DNA of 9,270 nucleotides, taken from NCBI GenBank assembly GCA_019314185.1, contig JAFCZU010000096.1:1-9270 (forward strand), in the 5' to 3' direction. The DNA is from Deltaproteobacteria bacterium (GTDB taxonomy: Bacteria; Desulfobacterota; Desulfobacteria; Desulfobacterales; ETH-SRB1). The position numbers were made by a program, and so were the translations under genes. Positions 5,958 to 9,270 of the stretch are shown here, piece after piece; positions within the stretch are counted from its first letter, which is position 1, and every line of letters starts with the position of its first letter. The notes beneath the pieces were generated by a model. The model saw nothing but the letters and a program-made list of their open reading frames with translations, was not told where the DNA came from and searched no databases.

Positions 5958-6708
5958 ACAACCGGCCATCAATCTCTGATACTAATCCCTTTTTGCTGAA
6001 TGCTGAGACATATTTTTCGATTTCTGAAAGAGTTACGCCAATTTTTTCTCCCAGATCATCAAAAGAAACCGGACCATCTTTTTGGATACGAAGTAATGTT
6101 TCTTGTTTTGCAATTTCAGTATTTATGGCACCGGCTACTTTCTGGTCCAGCTTATCATGAATGATCTGATTGGAATAATCACCTTCTTTACGTAGTTCTC
6201 TGGCAATCTTTCCAAACTTGGCTCGTAATTTCATTTGCTTTGCCGCTGATTTTGCCGCTAATATTTTTATCATTAATTCATCTTTATCTTTATTTTCCGC
6301 TTTTTCTAAGGGACCTAAGTTTTTGATTTTGTCTGTGAAATTCGTTATAATTTCTACAAACCGGGGTCCTTCTGCAGCCGAGGCCCATTCAAGAAGAAAT
6401 CTTTCTGTTGAGACTCCAGCCTTTTCCAATAACTTGCGTGTTAGCTCTGCAACTACCAGGGCTTCATAATTTCCGGTTTGATAATGACATTCTCCAAGGT
6501 GGCACCCGCCAACAAATACTCCGTCTGCTCCACAAGAGAATGCTTCAAGGATAAAAATCGGATCAATTCTTCCCGCGCACATCACCCTGATGACTCTTAT
6601 GTTTGGTGGATACTGGTATCTTGCTACACCTGCTGAATCTGCCGCTGTATAACAGCACCAGTTACATAAAAAACCGAGTATTTTCGGTTTAAATAAATCT
6701 TGAGACAT
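5938..6708 (-). CDS. MvhD-type iron-sulfur protein with C-terminal winged-helix-like extension
   Basis: Residues 8-135 form a standard MvhD domain, the small iron-sulfur module that links HdrA to an electron donor. Motifs are CNWCCY (Cys15, 18, 19), MCAGRID (Cys44) and GGCHLGECHY (Cys69, Cys74). The canonical protein ends near residue 140. Here about 120 more residues follow. They consist of a charged, lysine-rich helical segment (about 136-205) and a segment at about 210-250 beginning KDGPVSFDDLGEKIGVTLSE, which has the look of a small winged-helix fold. The role of the extension is unknown; docking to a partner is more likely than DNA binding, but this is inference. The start ATG follows an AGGGA motif by 7 nt. 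The stop lies in a 14-bp tandem repeat and is in phase with the following hdrC-like start. The protein probably works with the HdrA-like and HdrC-like subunits. Confidence 0.9.
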   Translation of the reverse strand: MSQDLFKPKILGFLCNWCCYTAADSAGVARYQYPPNIRVIRVMCAGRIDPIFILEAFSCGADGVFVGGCHLGECHYQTGNYEALVVAELTRKLLEKAGVSTERFLLEWASAAEGPRFVEIITNFTDKIKNLGPLEKAENKDKDELMIKILAAKSAAKQMKLRAKFGKIARELRKEGDYSNQIIHDKLDQKVAGAINTEIAKQETLLRIQKDGPVSFDDLGEKIGVTLSEIEKYVSAFSKKGLVSEIDGRLSATSNQ

Positions 6709-6724
6709 TTTATTTTCCCTGACT

Positions 6725-6759
6725 GTAGTCGAGTAGTTAAATAGTCGAGTAGTCGACTA
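6725..6759. repeat. TAGTCGA tandem/palindromic repeat upstream of long mvhD-like gene
   Basis: The plus strand carries GTCGAGTAGT, then TTAAATA, then GTCGAGTAGTCGACTA. The word TCGAGTAGT occurs twice as a direct repeat, and AGTCGACT forms a perfect palindrome at the end. It lies about 20 nt before the mvhD-like start and might affect translation through folding, but no defined operator is recognised. Confidence 0.6.
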
Positions 6760-6763
6760 TTTC

Positions 6764-6799
6764 CCACTCGAACCCTTGAATCCTTGACCACTTGACCCC
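6764..6799. repeat. 8-bp tandem repeat (GGTCAAGG-like, about 4 copies)
   Basis: On the minus strand four 8-nt units follow one another: GGGTCAAG, TGGTCAAG, GATTCAAG and GGTTCGAG. They sit in the gap between panB and the long mvhD-like gene, next to the TAGTCGA repeat and a short palindrome. No coding role is visible. Confidence 0.6.
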
Positions 6800-6814
6800 T
6801 CTTGCCGTACTCGC

Positions 6815-6830
6815 GCCTGTCGCGGCAGGC
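6815..6830. repeat. 16-nt near-perfect palindrome in panB-mvhD gap
   Basis: GCCTGTCGCGGCAGGC reads nearly the same on both strands (one mismatched pair) and is markedly G+C-richer than its surroundings. It could form a 7-bp stem in RNA. There is no following run of T on the minus strand, so a standard intrinsic terminator is not supported. The remainder of the gap (6831-6907) shows only a loose direct repeat of TCTCCAAxT words and no gene. Confidence 0.5.
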
Positions 6831-6907
6831 CTTTGGAACCACACCTGCTCAATTGGAGACAACTCATTTGTTTTGTCTTAACTGCAACTAATTTGGAGAT
6901 GATCTTG

Positions 6908-7696
6908 TTAATAACAATGCTTTTTAGCGGGGAATTTACCTTTCCGCACTTCTTCTATATACTGTTTTATTCCGGTTTTCGCGTCATCAAGCAGATTAGC
7001 ATATTGCTTTACGAATTTTGGCAGATGCCTGTCATTTAATCCCAGAAGGTCGTGCAGCACAAGTATCTGTCCATCGCAATGGGGCCCCGCTCCTATTCCT
7101 ATTGTCGGTATGGTAAGCGCTTTACTTATTTTTTCTGAAATTTCGGATGGAATGCCTTCTAAAACAACAGAAAAGGCTCCGGCGGATTCTATTTCAAGGG
7201 CATCTGCCATGAGCTGTTCTTCGTTTCGCTGAACCCTGTAGCCGCCCATCTGGTGAATAGATTGCGGTGTAAGGCCTATGTGGGCCTGTACCGGAATTCC
7301 GGCTGCTGAAATTGCTTCTATTGTTTTACAGACGGATCTTCCTCCTTCCAGCTTGATTGCAGCGGCGCCTGCTTCTTTAAGAAATCGTCCTGCATTGGTA
7401 ATTGCTTCTTTTATGCTTGCCTGGTAAGACATAAATGGCATGTCACCGACAATCATTGCATGACCGGCGGCTTTTGACACAATGCGGGTGTGGTATATCA
7501 TTTCATCCATTGTAACCGGCAGGGTGCTCGATTCTCCTTGAACCACCATTCCCACTGAATCTCCTACAAGAATCATATGCACGCCTGATTCATCAACCAT
7601 CTTTGCAAATGGATAATCATAGGCTGTAAGAGCAACTATTTTTTCACCTTTTTTCTTCATCTTATAAAGAGTGGTAATTGTAACTTGTGATTCCAT
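6908..7696 (-). CDS. panB: 3-methyl-2-oxobutanoate hydroxymethyltransferase (ketopantoate hydroxymethyltransferase) PanB
   Basis: PanB transfers a hydroxymethyl group from 5,10-methylenetetrahydrofolate to 2-oxoisovalerate, making ketopantoate for pantothenate and CoA synthesis. The 262-residue product matches the usual length of about 263. Family motifs are present: [17 protein letters not shown] with metal-binding Asp46, DMPFMSY with Asp85, the segment [25 protein letters not shown] with the expected catalytic Glu, and [18 protein letters not shown]. The start is the ATG at 7694-7696, preceded by a perfect AGGAGGT at 7 nt or less. A TTG 21 nt upstream also keeps frame but overlaps the hdrA stop and lacks a ribosome binding site. 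Only 17 nt separate it from hdrA, so it is likely co-transcribed. PanB is not normally part of Wood-Ljungdahl operons. It shares methylene-THF with MetF and its product feeds CoA supply. panC and panD are not in the window. Confidence 0.96.
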   Translation of the reverse strand: MESQVTITTLYKMKKKGEKIVALTAYDYPFAKMVDESGVHMILVGDSVGMVVQGESSTLPVTMDEMIYHTRIVSKAAGHAMIVGDMPFMSYQASIKEAITNAGRFLKEAGAAAIKLEGGRSVCKTIEAISAAGIPVQAHIGLTPQSIHQMGGYRVQRNEEQLMADALEIESAGAFSVVLEGIPSEISEKISKALTIPTIGIGAGPHCDGQILVLHDLLGLNDRHLPKFVKQYANLLDDAKTGIKQYIEEVRKGKFPAKKHCY

Positions 7697-7702
7697 GATT
7701 TT

Positions 7703-7709
7703 ACCTCCT
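7703..7709 (-). promoter_or_regulatory. Ribosome binding site of panB
   Basis: AGGAGGT on the minus strand lies 6 nt from the ATG at 7694-7696. It is the strongest Shine-Dalgarno in the window and decides the panB start over the upstream in-frame TTG. Confidence 0.85.
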
Positions 7710-7713
7710 GATT

Positions 7714-9270
7714 TCAACTTTCTCCAAATGCTTTTATCTGGGCTATTATTTCATTATTAGTGAAACCGCCCATTGATATCGCGAATGTTGGACAATGTGA
7801 GGCGCACATACCGCATCCCTTGCATGATGCTGAGATCGTTTCCGCTCTTTTCTTTTTTCCTGCTCTTATTAGCCTGATTGCTTTATATGGACAAATGTCT
7901 TCACATATGCCGCAGCCGATACAGGCATCGGTGTTAACTACCGAAACAATTGGTTCTACCGTCACAAACCCCTTTGCCAGCAAGGCTCCGGTTTTTCCCG
8001 CTGCAGCTTGTGCCTGTGCAATTGATTCATCAACAGGTTTTGGGGAATGTGCCAGGCCGCACAGATATATCCCGCTTACGGAAAATTCTACAGGTCGAAG
8101 CTTGGCATGGGCTTCGAGGAAAAACTTATCGCTGGTAAGAGGAACCTTGAGGTCTTTTGCCAGTTGTCCGACATCATGTGGTACAACTCCTACACTTAAC
8201 GCCAGGAAGTCAGGTTTAATAGTCATCTTTTCATCAAGCAGTATGTCCAGAAATTCAATCTTGATTTTTCCATTTTCTTCGGTAACTTCTGGCGGAGCAT
8301 CCTTTTCATACCGTATGAAGATTACGCCTTTTTCTCTTGCTTTTCTGTAGTAGTCTTCTGTAAATCCATAAGTTCGCATATCACGGTAAAGAATATATAT
8401 AACGGCATGTGGATTTATTTCAAGTATTTTCAAGGCGTTTTTAACTGCCTGCATACAACATATCTTGCTGCAATAGGCAAGATCTTGTCCACGAGATCCC
8501 ACACATTGAATCATAACCATTTTTTGTATCTTTGCTGCCTCAGTATCATAAGAGATCATCTTTTCCAATTCAAGCTGAGTGAGTACCTGTTTTGATTTTC
8601 CATAAAGATATTGTGTGGGTTGATATGGTTTGCCGCCGGTGGCTACAATGATGGCGCCATGTTCTACTGTGTCAGTAAGGAGGTCGGAGCTGATTGAGGT
8701 GGTAAAATTTCCAATATATCCTGATATGTTTTCAATAACTGCATTAGTATAAACATGTATAAGGGACTCTTGCTCTATCTTGTTTTTGAGTTGTTTAAGA
8801 AATGTTTGCGGATCATCTCCTGAAAGGGTAAAAACAAGATTATTGAGATTTCCGCCAAGCATATCGGATTTTTCTAAAAGAAAGCATTCAAACCCCTGAT
8901 TCGCAAGACTCAAGGCAGCGGTCATGCCGGATAATCCTCCGCCAATAACAAGCGCTTTTGGAATAACCGGAACAGACTGTTCAGCAAGAGGCGCAAGGAG
9001 AGCCGCTTTTGCTACTGCCATCCTTACAAGCTCTTTAGCCTTGGCGGTTGCTTCTTCAGGTTCATGCATATGAACCCATGAACACTGATCTCTTATATTA
9101 ACCATTTCAAATAAAGAACGATTCAAACCGGCATTTCTCAGTGTTTCCTGGAATAAGGGTTCATGGGTACGCGGGGTACAGGCAGCGACCACTATTCTGT
9201 TTAATTTGTGTTCTTTGATTTTTTCTCTGATTGTAATTTGCGTATCCTGCGAACAACTATACGGATTTCT
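7714..9270 (-). CDS. hdrA: HdrA-like FAD/iron-sulfur oxidoreductase, 5'-truncated by window edge
   Basis: HdrA-family proteins are cytoplasmic FAD and iron-sulfur proteins. They form the electron-bifurcating or electron-distributing core of heterodisulfide reductase-like complexes, usually docking MvhD on one side and HdrBC or another partner on the other. The frame is open from the right edge: 26 codons precede the first possible in-window GTG start at 9192, and they read as family sequence ([20 protein letters not shown]). The true start is therefore outside. Of about 650 residues, 518 are visible. They include the FAD-binding GGGLSG (visible residues about 110-115), the insert CVGSRG...YCSKICC, and two C-terminal [4Fe-4S] motifs ([13 protein letters not shown] and [12 protein letters not shown]) within the last 74 residues. 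The N-terminal ferredoxin domain is missing. panB follows 17 nt after the stop. Confidence in the family is high; the name hdrA is by homology, since this bacterium is unlikely to use CoM-S-S-CoB. Confidence 0.93.
   Translation of the reverse strand, partial: RNPYSCSQDTQITIREKIKEHKLNRIVVAACTPRTHEPLFQETLRNAGLNRSLFEMVNIRDQCSWVHMHEPEEATAKAKELVRMAVAKAALLAPLAEQSVPVIPKALVIGGGLSGMTAALSLANQGFECFLLEKSDMLGGNLNNLVFTLSGDDPQTFLKQLKNKIEQESLIHVYTNAVIENISGYIGNFTTSISSDLLTDTVEHGAIIVATGGKPYQPTQYLYGKSKQVLTQLELEKMISYDTEAAKIQKMVMIQCVGSRGQDLAYCSKICCMQAVKNALKILEINPHAVIYILYRDMRTYGFTEDYYRKAREKGVIFIRYEKDAPPEVTEENGKIKIEFLDILLDEKMTIKPDFLALSVGVVPHDVGQLAKDLKVPLTSDKFFLEAHAKLRPVEFSVSGIYLCGLAHSPKPVDESIAQAQAAAGKTGALLAKGFVTVEPIVSVVNTDACIGCGICEDICPYKAIRLIRAGKKKRAETISASCKGCGMCASHCPTFAISMGGFTNNEIIAQIKAFGES

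Noticed and set aside
5917..6799. Possible CRISPR array or phage attachment site from the direct repeats
   Set aside because: Units are 8-14 bp, contiguous without unique spacers, and no cas, integrase or tRNA gene is present.
6815..6830. Rho-independent terminator after panB
   Set aside because: The palindrome is G+C-rich but is not followed by a T run in the direction of transcription, and the next gene is co-directional.
6624..6842. 72-codon minus-strand frame over the panB-mvhD gap and mvhD start
   Set aside because: It translates repeat sequence and then runs out of frame through the mvhD-like gene; no sign of coding constraint.
7760..8350. 196-codon plus-strand frame opposite hdrA
   Set aside because: Long but antisense to conserved HdrA sequence including its C-terminal cluster motifs; the translation looks like no known protein.

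Overview
The window looks like part of a Wood-Ljungdahl (reductive acetyl-CoA) locus from an anaerobic bacterium. The most likely source is a Desulfobacterota sulfate reducer of Desulfobacterales type. That placement is inferred from three things: a bacterial-length AcsB layout, folate-type MetF/MetV linked to HdrA/MvhD-type electron-transfer proteins, and repeat-filled gaps between genes. No rRNA or other marker gene is present to confirm it. All convincing genes lie on the minus strand, so transcription runs from position 9270 towards 1.

Layout in transcription order: a 5'-truncated hdrA-like flavoprotein (7714-9270); panB (6908-7696); an MvhD-type iron-sulfur protein with an extra C-terminal domain (5938-6708); an HdrC-like protein with four [4Fe-4S] motifs (5302-5910); a second, short MvhD-type protein (4624-5043); metV (3782-4450); metF (2856-3785, overlapping metV by 4 nt); acsD, the small subunit of the corrinoid iron-sulfur protein (1699-2649, TTG start); and acsB, the acetyl-CoA synthase subunit (1-1473, GTG start), which runs off the left edge before its A-cluster domain.

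How the genes may work together: MetF/MetV reduce methylene-tetrahydrofolate to methyl-tetrahydrofolate. AcsD, with AcsC outside the window, takes part in moving the methyl group to the corrinoid protein. AcsB condenses methyl, CO and CoA into acetyl-CoA. The HdrA, HdrC-like and two MvhD-like proteins look like the electron-transfer partner of MetFV, similar in concept to the MetFV-Hdr-MvhD assemblies of acetogens. No HdrB and no hydrogenase subunit is visible. PanB uses methylene-tetrahydrofolate to begin pantothenate/CoA synthesis, so it draws on the same one-carbon pool.

The least ordinary part is between the genes. Five gaps of 173-258 nt are filled with imperfect inverted or tandem repeats, with a different family in most gaps. 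The repeats sit between one stop codon and the next ribosome binding site, and in two cases they encode the last residues and stop codon of the upstream gene. One 38-nt unit occurs on both sides of acsD. One gap is a nested palindrome around what may be a decayed four-helix-bundle (23S rRNA intervening sequence protein-like) reading frame. One stop codon lies in a 14-bp tandem repeat and is the only thing separating the long MvhD-like frame from the HdrC-like frame. No gene-free stretch exceeds 300 bases, and no tRNA, rRNA, CRISPR array, transposase or convincing rho-independent terminator was seen.
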